A stretch of 64,000 bases of DNA, taken from positions 34,684,890-34,748,889 of the forward strand of contig NC_088868.1 of assembly GCF_032884065.1 (NCBI RefSeq), in the 5' to 3' direction. The translations under genes and the position numbers were made by a program. The stretch comes from Artemia franciscana (Eukaryota; Arthropoda; Branchiopoda; Anostraca; Artemiidae). Below the pieces are notes generated by a model. The model was given only the letters and a program-made list of their open reading frames with translations, was not told the DNA's origin and did no database searches. Numbering within the stretch: position 1 is the stretch's first letter; each line of letters starts with the position of its first letter. Positions 34,240-47,399 of the stretch are shown here, one piece after another.

Positions 34240-37080
34240 AAGAGATATATTGCCTTTACCTTACCTTAATGATTGCGTTACGACCTTCTCGCAAATACCA
34301 TTCGATTCAACTTGTCTTTTTTATTAAATTAATGATCGGTTTTTTTTAAGAAAGCGCTAAGAATTGGATTAATCATGGTTGCAGCGATAACTGCAACCTT
34401 AGAAAAGAACTAACCATAGGCCAAACCAAAACTAAAAAGACACTTTTTGAAAAAAGACTGGGGGAAAATGCCACTAGGAACTTTTTTAGGAGTGGTGACT
34501 ATGATTTCGATAGATTTTGATGTTAAAAGTTTATTGTGAGAATGAATTCATAGGAACTTCAAAATATAGCCTGAAAACCTCACAAAAATGCTGTCAGATT
34601 GAAATGAAAATTGGACCACAAGAATCACCATTGCCTAAAACCTCCTACAGGAGGAAAGTGTTTACATCCCTTTTTGTATGCGTAGTATTTATGTATTTTT
34701 TTTTTCTTTCTTCACGGCTAGTGGGAACTGGATCATCGTAGAGTGGTATATAAGGGTTCATTTGAAAGGAGATTGATGTATCTATGTTTATTTTGCAAGT
34801 AGTAGAATTCAGTTTTAAAAATAAAATACAATTTTTGACCACTACGTGAAGGACGCTCCGCTGTTCACTAAGTACCACCAAAAGGAGGTACTCTAACATT
34901 AAGCAGGTAATAAGACCGAGAAGTTTTTGAGTCACAATATCATTCTTTCTACTCATACTTTATACTTTCTGTCATTTAAAGGTAGTTCTAAAGGATAACT
35001 CTTAAATAGGTTGACATTAATATTAATTTTTTTTGAGAAAACAGATTTTTGAGAATCTAAAAAAAAAGAATGTTTGGATCATTTTGTTTGTTTGTTCTTG
35101 CTGCTGCTTTCAAGTAAAGGTTCAACAGTTGCATACAACCAAGTGATTATATCCACCATACAACACAATCAAGTGATTAGAATGAAGAACAAGGAAACAT
35201 TTCGAGGAAGTGCCTCCGAAACTTCAGGCTCTTCTGCGATTGCTCGTATAATTTCCTATGTTTTCAGTATTTTTTGCCTATTTTGGTACCTTTTTTAAAC
35301 AATTTTGAAATTCCGATAATTATTTGACTAACTTGTATTATTTGAAGGAATTAAATATAGAATTACCGAATGATTTTTACAAGGGGGAGGATATGAACCC
35401 CTGGCCTGTTTCCAAAAAGCTCAAGATTTTTAAGAATATTCTGCCAATTTCTTATTTTCTCCAACAACCCCCCCTCCCCACTAAAAAATAATAATAAAAT
35501 TACTTACCCGGCACAAATTAAGGTACTTGTTAATTATTCAAAGCACACTCAATAAATTCGCTGTGTAGCCTAAGATCTGACAAAACCGTTTTACCTCTCT
35601 GCAATGGGTTACAAATTACTTATTTTGAGTGAGGAAAACTACGATGTAGGTATATTTTAATTAAATATTTAATATAAATATAGGCGGTCAGGGGTTAGGT
35701 ATTCGATATAAAGCTTTCTGTGTGGATAATTTCCATAATTTTTTGCTGTATTTCCCGCAATTTTTTAAATAAAGTATTATATTTTCATCATGTTTTTGTA
35801 CATTTCATTAAGATCAACCTAACTTCGATTCTTGGGTGTGTTTTAAATAGTTAACAAGTACCCAAATTAAATTGAAATCCGGACTCAAGTTAAATCAACA
35901 TTCAATGCTTCACCCTTTGGCAAACGTTGAAAATATTTTAACTGCTAATATAAATTAAGCAAAAGTATACACGACAACCTATCAAAACAGCTTGTATTAT
36001 AAAGTTAGTACATCCACAATCATTCATAAAGGCCATAAAGCGTCGCGATTCTATCACCATCACCAAGATTTGCAAAACAAATTCTTGACAATGACAAAGT
36101 AGCCTGAATATATTTAAATGAGACACGATCAGGACAATACAAAGACCACTTTTTGAATTTTAACGCCAAGTTTAAGATGGCTGGTGATAAAATAGACAAA
36201 TTCCTTCTTAACCGATATCACGGACAAATTTGGGCAAATGACATTGATCATTTTGGTATTAGGCTCCTTCGTCACTTACGGCAAGATTTTGGAATGTTTA
36301 ACTTGATGAAAAACAGAATGATTGTCTTAAGGTTCCTATATGAGGTTTTCTTGGGGGTGGGGGGCATACGTTCGAAGAAAACGTCAACAGCAAACGAACG
36401 TAAAACAAACTACATGAAATAATAGAGACAATACTGAGAGAAGATCAACCCAAATCCTCCTCCCACGTACCTATTGCAAAGGCAGTGGAGACATAGTAAA
36501 CAGTTTCATCATGCTTCAAAATAATCTAATCTTTTTTCTGTGCGTAGCGCTTAGTGAGGGATTCTTATCACCGTTTTTTGTGCTTTCAAACCTTTTCACG
36601 GAATTTTCTCATCCAGTTTGACTAACAAAATTCGTTCAGGTTTGTCTCACTGCCCCTTGAGTTTTTCTGGAATTTATGGTGTTTCATTATCGCAATTTAA
36701 ATTCCAAAAAGGTAAAGAAATATGACGTTAAAATTGCAGTGATAGAAAAATCTAAAAACAAATTTGGAATTGGCATGAAACCGATGAGTTTTTCTTGTAG
36801 CTTATGATTAACAAAAGTTTAAATTAGGCTTAAAAAAAAAAACAAAAAATTCTGTGAAGTGAGGAAAAAATGTCATTTGTTAGCCACTGATCTGGTAGTG
36901 TTAATAATTTTTGTTTTGCTTTCAAATTAAAATAAGTAGCAACATTAAACCATATAACATAAAGAAATTACTCCCCAAATGAGAGAGGTTGTACCCTTCT
37001 TAACCCTTATCCTTTAAACTAAAATCAAAATGTTCTTCAAAAATGCTGCTCATTCAAATTCAACGGCCCTTTTGTTTGAA
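34240..37080. other. Intergenic, no confirmed gene
   Basis: Several 60-100 codon ORFs occur (34517, 34645, 35074, 36153) without recognisable motifs. The ORF at 35074-35298 starts with a hydrophobic stretch (FVCLFLLLLS) but its remainder is unremarkable. No clear repeats. Confidence 0.35.
36153..36422 (+). CDS. Doubtful 89-residue ORF
   Basis: Opens MNFNAKFKMAGDKIDKFLLN and continues with NDIDHFGIRLLRHLRQDFGM. A second ATG at codon 9 (AAGATGGCTGG) has a good start context. The first ~65 codons look protein-like; the rest turns into a G-run (GGGGGTGGGGGGC). It could be an exon with an unseen splice site or chance. No family recognised. Confidence 0.2.
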   Translation: MNFNAKFKMAGDKIDKFLLNRYHGQIWANDIDHFGIRLLRHLRQDFGMFNLMKNRMIVLRFLYEVFLGVGGIRSKKTSTANERKTNYMK

Positions 37081-37084
37081 CAAT

Positions 37085-38250
<1,166 letters not shown>

Positions 38251-38725
38251 TTCATCCAACTCGTAAAAAAGTTAGAAAAAAATGCAATTGTATTTTACAA
38301 CTAATTATTGAGTTTCTTAAAGCTTATTTTTGAACGAACATACTAAAAACGGCCCTGCCTTAAACCTTCGAAAATGATATCAGATCAATAGAAACACTGC
38401 ACCAGTGGAGTCACCATAGCTGAGAACCCCAGACGAGAGAGTTACAGTCCTATATCATTAGCATCAAAGAATATCACTTTTCGCATAGGAAGCAGTGATA
38501 TTTCTCCCTTTTTTGTTGCCCCTATTATAAATAGGATAGGAACACTTTTTCAAGATAGAGTCACAAATCAGATAAGTCGAATGGACTCTGCAAGGCCTCA
38601 ACACTAAATTTTTCAAACTTAGAAACCACACTAAGTTAAAAACCGCTGAAAATTACACAATAAAAATATGCGTTTGATGGAGAATTTGAATCTTTGTTGC
38701 TGCCTTTTTTTCACTACAGTTGGGG

Positions 38726-39011
38726 GCTTGGGGTTCAGCTCTAGCATGACGTCATTGTAAGTTGAGCTTTATATAGTTTTCTCAGTGGATTTGAAAAAGT
38801 GAATTTTCAATTTTCGATTGTAGGCACTATCCTTATGAACTCAAACAGTGCTAGCCAAAGGCTCTGACGCTTGGCTTTCGGCTCTCGCATGACGTCATTG
38901 TAAGCTGAGCTTTATATAGTTTTTTCAGTGGATTTGAAAAAGTGATTTTTCAATTTTCGATTGTAGGCAATATCCTTATGAACTCAAACAGTGCTAGCCA
39001 AAGGCTCTGAC
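38726..39011. repeat. 143-bp tandem duplication with CRE-like palindrome
   Basis: Two units, 38726-38868 and 38869-39011, differ at few positions. Both contain GCATGACGTCATTGTAAG, GAGCTTTATATAGTTTT and GTGCTAGCCAAAGGCTCTGA. TGACGTCA is the consensus CREB/ATF site and the TATATAG is TATA-box-like, so a promoter fragment is conceivable. No coding sequence adjoins. Confidence 0.9.
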
Positions 39012-39019
39012 GCTATAAT

Positions 39020-40575
39020 AGAACCAAGTGACTTAACACGTTTGGTTTCTGGAATGCTTATATTGAAGTTTAAAACTTCATAGACTAAGTTGCAAAAAAA
39101 AAAAACAGATTGAACTCATACCCTCTAGCTCCATAACAGAGTCTTACCACTGCTGTAATGCAGGTCTAATTTTGAAGTTTTAGTACACAGCATCTAATTT
39201 GCATCTCCCCTCAGTTTCATGAAATGATGCAGGCCTATCTCTTCGAAGTTGACTAAAAGTGAATGAAAAGTAAAAAGAAGAAGGTTTTATGGCCTAAAAT
39301 ATTTCTAATTTTTTATTCTGATGTTAAATTTCTTTTATGCACTATATACCTACTATAAAAGATAACTACGAAATTAAACATTCCCCGGTGGGCACCATAT
39401 CCCAAAAATAGGGGAAATGGAAAGAAAAATATAAAAACTGAATCAAACAAATGAATAAAAAAGTTCAAAAAGAAAAAAGCAAACTGATACCAATTGTCAA
39501 AAATAACAAAGTCAAATCCAGTAATACAGAACTCCACAGGCTCGGCACCCCCCCCCCAAAGAAAAAATAAGACAGGATATCTTTTTCAAAACTGCGTGAG
39601 CAAGTCAGCTGGTCAAATGATCAAAGTTTAAAATACGAGGGGACATATTTGTCGGGATCGCTCCCCTTCTGTGGAAATTTTGTTCCTCCTGATAAGCTTG
39701 TTTCTCTTTATAACCCAAGGAGGTATCAAAATTAGGATGAAACCAATTGATGTATCAAAGTAATATTAGAGATATCCAATAGGATTTCCTCGTGAATAAA
39801 ATTGTGAAAAAAAATATCATAATGTTTTGGAAATCGCAACCAAAATGAAATAAGTCTAGAAAGTCATCATTTCTGGGTCTCAGAGCTAAACTAAATATGA
39901 TTTTGTATAAAGTTCCAAAATCTGGAGATTGGAACAAAAACGTTAACTATGATCCTTCAACCTGTAAATATCATACTTAAACCTCAAAATATAAAATTCC
40001 GCAGAGAAACTTCAGAACATGGGAAAAAGTGACAGCGTTCATAATGAGTAAAATATTAGAAAAAAGTACAATTTTTGTAGAAGAACAAAACATATGACAA
40101 TTTCATTTAGTAATTCCAGTGACACCTTTTAAAGTTCTTTAACATGTAGCACATGGAAAAAGGTGGAAATATTTAGGAGGGATAAGGATAGTGGTTGGTC
40201 CTTACTCATGCACTATGTGTGGGAAAAATGGCAAGGATCTGTTTCACTTCATGGCCCTTTGTCTCAAGTTACAGGATTTAAGGAACTAATTATTTTCTGG
40301 TAATGTGGAGCCAAGTAGGTCGTCGGTTTCAATAACAGGATCTGAATAATATGGGAAAATAGGAAAGATTGTAATTTGCAAAACATATAAAACTGGGGAA
40401 TGACGAACGGAGGGATATTTTTGTAAGGGGGGGGTTGAGTGCTGAAAATAAGCTTTAATGTGTGCAAGCTGTTTTTTTTTTGTAACCAATACCCCTATGG
40501 CTTTAGAGCATTAAATATCTAAAATATTTATATTATGGTATATATGTGTATATATAAATAAAAATATATAAAATA
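39020..40575. other. No feature recognised
   Basis: AT-rich unique-looking sequence with C- and G-runs. Minus-strand ORFs of 60-75 codons lack motifs. Confidence 0.3.
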
Positions 40576-40576
40576 G

Positions 40577-40579
<3 letters not shown>

Positions 40580-40669
<90 letters not shown>

Positions 40670-40699
40670 TATATATATACATTATGAACGTTAACAAAC

Positions 40700-40764
<65 letters not shown>
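40580..40764. repeat. (TA)n microsatellite, two blocks
   Basis: TA runs at about 40580-40679 and 40701-40764, separated by CATTATGAACGTTAACAAAC. The second block directly borders a LINE-like 3' tail. Confidence 0.97.
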
Positions 40765-40768
<4 letters not shown>

Positions 40769-40940
40769 TGTTAGGTCTTTGAATTATTATGTTATTTAAT
40801 TGATACTGCTATGTACTATCTGTTTTTATCCTTATGACTTTTATTATTATGTGTTATAATTTTGTATGCGAATTTTTTTGCCATGACCTAAAGAGGCTTT
40901 GGTTTTGCAATAAAATAACTGTCTATCTATCTATCTATAG
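40765..40940 (+). mobile_element. LINE-like 3' tail ending in (TATC)n
   Basis: Non-coding tail with GACCTAAAGAGGCTTTGGTT, TTGCAATAAAATAACTG and a terminal CTATCTATCTATCTAT run. This resembles the 3' end of the LINE at 52475-53554, where AGGCTTTGC...AATAAACCCATC precedes (TC)n. It contains a polyadenylation-like AATAAA. Confidence 0.5.
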
Positions 40941-41700
40941 ATTCAGCTAAAAAAAAAAGCATTAAATACCGAATTGAAAAAAATATACTTGTTGAGTCAA
41001 CATAATCAGAGAAAAAGCTGATAATTACTTGATTTATGTTTAAATTCAAGTTTATGCACAACAGTAGAGAAATTTTGCATAACTCATCATGTAATTGAGC
41101 ACTACCAGAACATCCTGTCGCCGAATTTCGCAGTTGACTAAGCCACATAAATGTTTTTTGCTACAATAAAAGACACCGCCATAGAGAAAAACCACAAACT
41201 GCTCCACCAAAGCAAGTTTTATTTACTATCAACTTAATGGCAAACACTGACGTCTAGCAGTTTGCGGTTGCCACTTTTCAACGCTGTGTTTTATGTATGC
41301 CTATAATAGGCACGGGAAATATTTATTTCAGAATCTAAAACGCATCTAATTACTCTACAGTTTAAGCAACAAGAATATCATCCTAAAAAACACCCCCCCC
41401 CCATGGACGAATCTTATGTCTGCTAAAGTTCACTATGGTACACCCAGCGAAGCAGACTAAATTTTAGCAAAATTTTCATTTGTAAATGAAATTTTCCTTT
41501 ATTATCACAAATTAACATTTGCTTAAATTGATTAAATTTAGTCTACTTACTTTTATCTTTAAGGAATAATAAGATTTCGAAAGCAGTATGTTGGTATAAA
41601 TATCAGTGGAACATTTAAGGAGAGTATTAGCTCCTATTTTTCACGTTGTTTGTCACAGGTAACGAGCGTTGCCTGTAGTTGAGGCCATACGGCTCGAATG
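40941..41700. other. No feature recognised
   Basis: AT-rich, with no clear repeat or gene. A short minus-strand ORF (41148-40927) is not recognisable. Confidence 0.3.
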
Positions 41701-41704
41701 TTTT

Positions 41705-43625
41705 AATATTTATAATTTATATTTTCCCAGAGGCACTTCATATGGAAGAGGTTATCACATAAGATTCGGTGGAGGTTCATTCAATTGGAAATCATAAATT
41801 CTAGTTCCCTTTTTAAGAGTCAAAAGTGATCGGAGTGTAACTAACCCTCCCACGCCCCTTTTTCCCAAATGCATCCGATAAAACTTGATATAGCCGTTTT
41901 GTTAAAAATAATTCAAAGATCATATAACAAACACTCAGGTGTCGACACAACCCCCAAGGGCCGGTGGCAGGCTTTGTAAGTTATTTCCTGGGGACACATA
42001 CAATTCTTAAGAAAGGAGTTATCGTATAAACTTCAGAGAGGGCTCATTTGATCGAAAATTGAAAGTTCTAGTTCAATTTTCAAAAGATCCAAGGGCAACT
42101 AGCCCCCCCAGCCCTTTTCCTCAAATCCATCAAACAAAAATTTTGAGATACCATTTTGTTAAAACTTGTTCTAAGTTCAAATAAGAAAAACTCCATTGTC
42201 AATACAACCCCCCAGGGCTCGGAGGACAGGCATTCTAAGTTATACCTTGGGGGCGTATTTGGCTCTTGTGGAAAGGATGCTTGTTGAAAATTGTATGTTC
42301 TATTTCACTTTTTAAGAGTCAAAAGAGATTGGAAAGCAACTAGCCTCCTCCGCACCCGTTTTTCCCTAACCCATACGATAAAATTTTAAGATAGCCATTT
42401 TTTTAAATAGTTCAAAAATTAGATAACAAAAACTAAAGTGTTGACACAACCCCCCAGGGCCCCGGGACAGGCTTTCTAAGTTATGTTCAGGGAATGTATA
42501 GAATTCTTATGAAAGAGATGCTCGTATAAACTTCAGAGAGGGGTGAGTTGACTGGAAACTGAAAGCTCTGTTTCACTTTTTAAGAGTCGAAAGAGATCCA
42601 AGGGCAACTAGCCCCCCCCCCCTCTTCTCTCTTTTTACGTAAACCTATCCGATAAAAATTTTGAGATAGCCATTTTGTTGAAAATAGTTTAAAAGTCAAA
42701 TGAAAAAAAAAAATTCCTGTGTCAACGCAGCCCCCCAGGGCCTGGGGGATGGCGGTGTACGTTATTTTCTGGGGGCATACTGTTTTTATGAAAGGGATGC
42801 TCGTATAAATTTTGGAGAGTGCTCATTTGATTTGAAATTGAAAGTTCTAGTTCACTTTTTAAGAGTCAAGAGAGATTTGGGGACAAATAGTCTCCCCCTG
42901 TTCATGCCCTATCCTCAAACTCATCCAATAAGGACATAGAGATAGCCATTTTTGTTTAATATTTCAAAGGTCAGATACCAAAAAGTCAGGTGTCGACACA
43001 ACCCCCAGGGCCTTGGGGTGAGCGTTGTAAGTTATGTCCTTTGGGTATATATTGTTCTTATGAAAGGATTGCTCGTATAAACTTCAGAGAGGGCTCACTT
43101 GATTGGAAACTGAAAGTTCTAGTTCACTTTTTCAGAGTCAAAAGAGATCTGAGGGCAACTAGTCCCTCTACGCTCCCCAAACCCATCCGATAAAAATTTT
43201 GAGACAGCCATTTTGTTAAAAATAGTTCAAAGGTCAAATAAAAAGAACCCCGACGTGGACACAACCCCCCCAGGGCCTGGGAGAAGGTGTTGTAAGTTAT
43301 GTGCTGGGGGCATAGGTTCTTATGGAAGCGATGCTCGTATAAACTTCGCAGAAGAATCATTTGACTGGAAATTGAAAGTTGTAGCTCACTTTTCAAGATT
43401 CAAAAGATACAAGGGTAACTAGCCCTCCCCCCTTAGCCCTTTTTAGCCAAACCTATCTGATACAAATTTTGCTATAGCACTTTTTTTAAATAGTTCAAAC
43501 ATCAAATAATAAAAATTCTGCGATCGACACAACCTCCTCCCCCCTCCAAGCCCGGAAATAAGTGTTTTAAGTTATGTCCTAGAGGCGTATATAGTTTTTA
43601 CGTAAGGGGTGGTCGTATAAACTAT
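41705..43625 (+). repeat. Satellite array, ~265-bp unit, about seven copies
   Basis: Diverged units each carry ACACAACCCCCCAGGGCC, GTAAGTTATGTCCTGGGG, TCGTATAAACTTCAGAGAGG, GAAAGTTCTAGTTCACTTTT, AGAGTCAAAAGAGATC and TTGAGATAGCCATTTTGTT. The ACAACCCC anchor falls near 41947, 42204, 42446, 42727, 42998, 43260 and 43528, so spacing is about 240-280 bp. ORFs within units are not conserved as proteins. Confidence 0.9.
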
Positions 43626-43639
43626 TACAATTATTTTCT

Positions 43640-44220
43640 TTTCCAGTTATTGCAACATTAAAAGCAAAAATAATATTACAGTGAACTGAAATCCTGAACT
43701 GATGATCTTTCAACAGTTAATAGTGTTATATATCAAATATTTAGTTTGATTTTATTTGTAATTTTCAAGACTATTCAAGACACATATAGTTTTTATTAAA
43801 GCGCTAAGTTTCACTCGTTTTAAGATTTATTTACTCATTTATATTTTTAACTATTGTCTGTTTGTTTCCTATGCTTTTTTATTTAATTTCTGTTCGTTTT
43901 GGGGTTCATTTATTCTTCATTTTTTTTTTTTTAGTTTGAGTTATTGTAAGTTTCTATCTCTTCTGATCTTAAGTTTAGCATGACCTTTGCTTTTCGTTAG
44001 AAAACTCCTTTTTCGGAACGACCAACTTAAACAATCAAAAATTAAATTTTACTGTCTTTAGTCCTTTAAAGTATGGTAATGTCTGAGTGACAATGCTGTT
44101 CCTCAAACGTTTTAGCAGTCAAACAGTTCGTTTAAAGAAAACCCAAACTTTTTTTTACCTTCTGACTCCCAATCGCTTAGCTTATTTTCGCTTATTTTTT
44201 ACTCACGCTTCTTTTTTTAA
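43640..44220. repeat. Family A-associated flank of hairpin 2
   Basis: Contains the TTTACTCATTTATATTTTTA, TATTTAATTTCTGTTCG and GTTTGAGTTATTGTAAGTTT blocks also seen at 28440-28780, in the same order. Confidence 0.5.
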
Positions 44221-44223
44221 ATT

Positions 44224-44470
44224 AAATAAAAAAAACAATTTTGTTCAACTGAAAGTAAGGAGCGACATTAAAACTTAAAACGAACAGAAAATACTCCGTA
44301 TGTGAAAGGGCCTGTTCCCTCCTCAACGCCCTGCTCTTTACGGTAAAGTTTGAATCTTTCTCTCAAATCTACTTTCTTAAAACAGTGAAAAACTTTAGCG
44401 TAAAGAGCGGGGCGTTGAGGAGGGAACAGCCCCTGTCAAATACGGAGTAATTTCTGTTCGTTATAAGTTT
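44224..44470. repeat. Long hairpin 2 (family A)
   Basis: The left arm (GAAAGTAAGGAGCGACATTA to TTTACGGTAAAG) and right arm (CTTTAGCGTAAAGAGCGGGG to TTTCTGTTCGTTATAAGTTT) pair over about 100 bp around a ~45-nt loop. The outer parts match hairpin 1, but the middle of both arms carries a sequence (CTGTTCCCTCCTCAACGCCC) different from that of hairpin 1. Confidence 0.85.
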
Positions 44471-44479
44471 TAAGTCTTG

Positions 44480-44760
44480 ATTCCTAAATTCTGATGAGAC
44501 AATAGTAGGGAAATGTAGAAGAGTCGATCTTTCAATGAAACAACAATAGCCATTCACAAGATGAAGATCGTTTCGACTCCCGACTTAGGAAAACTATGTT
44601 TTACCTCTTACAGCACTCAACCACTATCGACTTCGCAGACCTGATTCTTACCCTCAGATGAGACAACACCATCAGAAGATGACATAAATCAATCTTTCAG
44701 CGAAACAACAACGACCAGTTACAAGTTGAAAAATCATATTTTCTATCCACGAACAGCAAT
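44480..44760. repeat. Diverged tandem duplication
   Basis: Two units share GATGAGACAA, TCAATCTTTCAATGAAACAA-like and CAACAATAGCCATTCACAAG / CAACGACCAGTTACAAGTTG, offset by about 165 bp. No coding content. Confidence 0.45.
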
Positions 44761-46880
44761 GATCATCCCAGAGGATTTATGATGATGACTCTGATTTCAG
44801 CGTGACATCATCCCATTTGTCCGGTTTCATGGCAAGGGACAGTGAATAGTCAACTTTTGTTTATGTACATTGATTAATATCACACAAACACTTACAAAAC
44901 GAACAGGCTTTATAAATGCGATGATGTTCAGTGATAACTTTCGTTTGTTAAACTAGGGGACACCATCGGTTCATGTTCAGTGTCACCAGCCCCCATAGCG
45001 TGACAAATTGAAGAATGTGAATTAGAATATTTTAATGCTTAACATTTTGAGAATGTTGAAGTCGATTTGAGACTTAAGATAACAGCAGTCATTTTCCTCA
45101 CGAAATGATGAAGTTAATGAGTGCCAAAAGTAATGTCACGCAAATGAATGAATCACCTGCTGGTAATTTAAAAAGCATTATGTGACATTTTTTTTCCAAA
45201 TTCATAGTATAGCCTGACGACTAAGTATCTGAGACCTTTTTCCATTATACGTATACCACACGGCTAAAGATTAATTGCCATAATTGGCAGCGGCGTCTTT
45301 TTTGGGGGAGGGGGCAATTATCCCTCAATAATTTGGAGAGAAAAATTATTATATAGCCCATATCCATGACTCTCTGGATGTGGACCCTTCTTGCCTCCCC
45401 CGCAATATAATGCTGGAGCTATGCCCCTGATGATTGGGTGCCAGTTCCTTTTTAGATTGTTGTAGTTTCCTCCGTGAACAGTAAATAAAAAGTGGAATTT
45501 ATGAAACAGAAGTTCTGACCCGGCCTAATAGGTGTCAACACGAATCGATTTATAGTCACGGCTGTCACGTTTCGAACAAATCGACTTCAAAGCATTTGCA
45601 TTGAAAAAAATCTTGTGGCCATGGATATATTATTGAGGGGTGATGCAAAGTGCAAATCTCCTTGAAAACCTTAATAGTATCTTCTTCACTACTTTAGCTA
45701 TGTGTTACTAGACGAGGGGCAGTATTCACAATAATGTATGGGTGAGAGGGGGGAATTTGGTCAATCGGGGGGGGGGCCAAGGGGAAAGGTTTTTCCCGTG
45801 GAGGTGAAGCCTCATTTCCCGGCATTATTATAAAAACCTCAGAAATTCAATTAACGGAAAAGTTTTTTCGACTGAAAGTAAGGAGCAGCATTAATAAAAC
45901 CTAAAACTAACATAAATTATTACGTATATTACGTATATTACGTATATGCTCGTCAATTGGGGAGGAATTTGAAGAAACAGAAAGCGTATATTTTCCAAAT
46001 TCTATAGTAAGGGCGATTTTTTTAAAATAAAAATAGTAACAGAGATACTTCTTAAAGTCTAGGGGTGGAGTTTCCCCCTGTCTGCGATAATTTGGCAATC
46101 GTGATCTGGATACTTTATTTTGGACCAACGAATTCTAGGGAGAATTCATAAAATTTCGCTTTAATTGAGACGTAGCGACGAGGTTTCAGCGACGTAACTT
46201 GGTCATTTTCAATCGACAATGTTGTTTATTCTGTCAAAATCTAGCTCTAACAATTATCTTCACAGCAAATCTAGATCCGAACCTTTTCCCCTATCATCAC
46301 CACAGGTTACCATCAAAATTAAATGGGATATTACGGATAAAACTCTTAATGAGGACTTCTCAGAGATAAAACTCCCCCTGTAATTTTTTTCTCATAGTTG
46401 TATTTTAATTTAATTTTAATTGTAAATACAAAGATAGCAGGGGCACTAACTCTGGAAAATGCTGGGGGGGATTTTTTGTCATTTTAAATAAAAATACAAA
46501 AATAAATTTTTTTTTAGGTATGTAAAGGTAATTTTTTCATTCTTATTTTCGATGAAATTACCAAAAGAGTTATTTTACATTATGTTGGGAAAATTCTTTG
46601 AGAGGGGAAGGGGCAACTACCTCCTCCGATCTGTACCCCTGAAAGACAGTGTAGGCTAGTATAAAGAAATTATTCACTGCCTACGCACGTTTTGTACTCA
46701 TTCAACAAAAGACAAATTCGATGAAAAACATAATTCTATTTTCTAATTTTATTAGTCTAAACGATTTTCTGTCCAATATTTGACCAGTTCATATTACATT
46801 ATAGTAATTGTTAAATTACTGATAACAAGGAGGAGAGTAAAAATTTTGAGAAGGGGTTTAATCCTGATATATTTTCTTGA
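44761..46880. other. Intergenic with a family A scrap
   Basis: A fragment at about 45862-45945 matches a hairpin arm (CGACTGAAAGTAAGGAGCAG, then ACCTAAAACTAACATAAAT). G/C runs are common (45310, 45765). Nothing coding was recognised. Confidence 0.4.
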
Positions 46881-47300
46881 GGTAATATGCGTGTCAAGGG
46901 TGAATCGATAGGTTCAAATTGCATCACATCTCATGTGTTTCTGGAAATTTTCGTTTTTACAAAATGGGTTTTACCCAAGGTCTTACCCAATATTTTTGTC
47001 CTGGGTAGAGGATATATTATATAGAGGGGGGTTTACGTACTGTATTTGTTATCAGGAAACTTGTACTTATTTTTCAGGTGTTAGGGGGGATTTTCTACCG
47101 AGGGGATTTTCATTGGGGAAAATTTTCAATGAGGAAGGAAGTTTCTGGGGGTAAATTTTTATGGGAAGCTTTACACTGGGGGAATGTACCAGGACTCTTA
47201 TATGAAATTATTATTATTTGTCTTGCCTTCACTTTAGCGACTCAATTTCGTATGTAGAGATGTTAAAAGTAATTAAAGATATCAAAGGGATTATACTTTC
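46880..47300. repeat. Family E repeat fragment
   Basis: G-rich stretch with GGGGGAATGTACCAGGACTC, TTCACTTTAGCGACTCAATT and related blocks, diverged from 26240-26515. Confidence 0.45.
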
Positions 47301-47399
47301 TAGGGGATTTGAAAGGATTGAGATTCTAGAGGACCGAGGGAGGGGTTTTCCGTGGAGGTGAAGCCTGATTTCCTAGCAATATTGAAAAAATATCTGAAA

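Noticed and set aside
42700..43422. Several 65-90 codon ORFs
   Set aside because: They recur only because the satellite unit repeats. Frames are not maintained between units.
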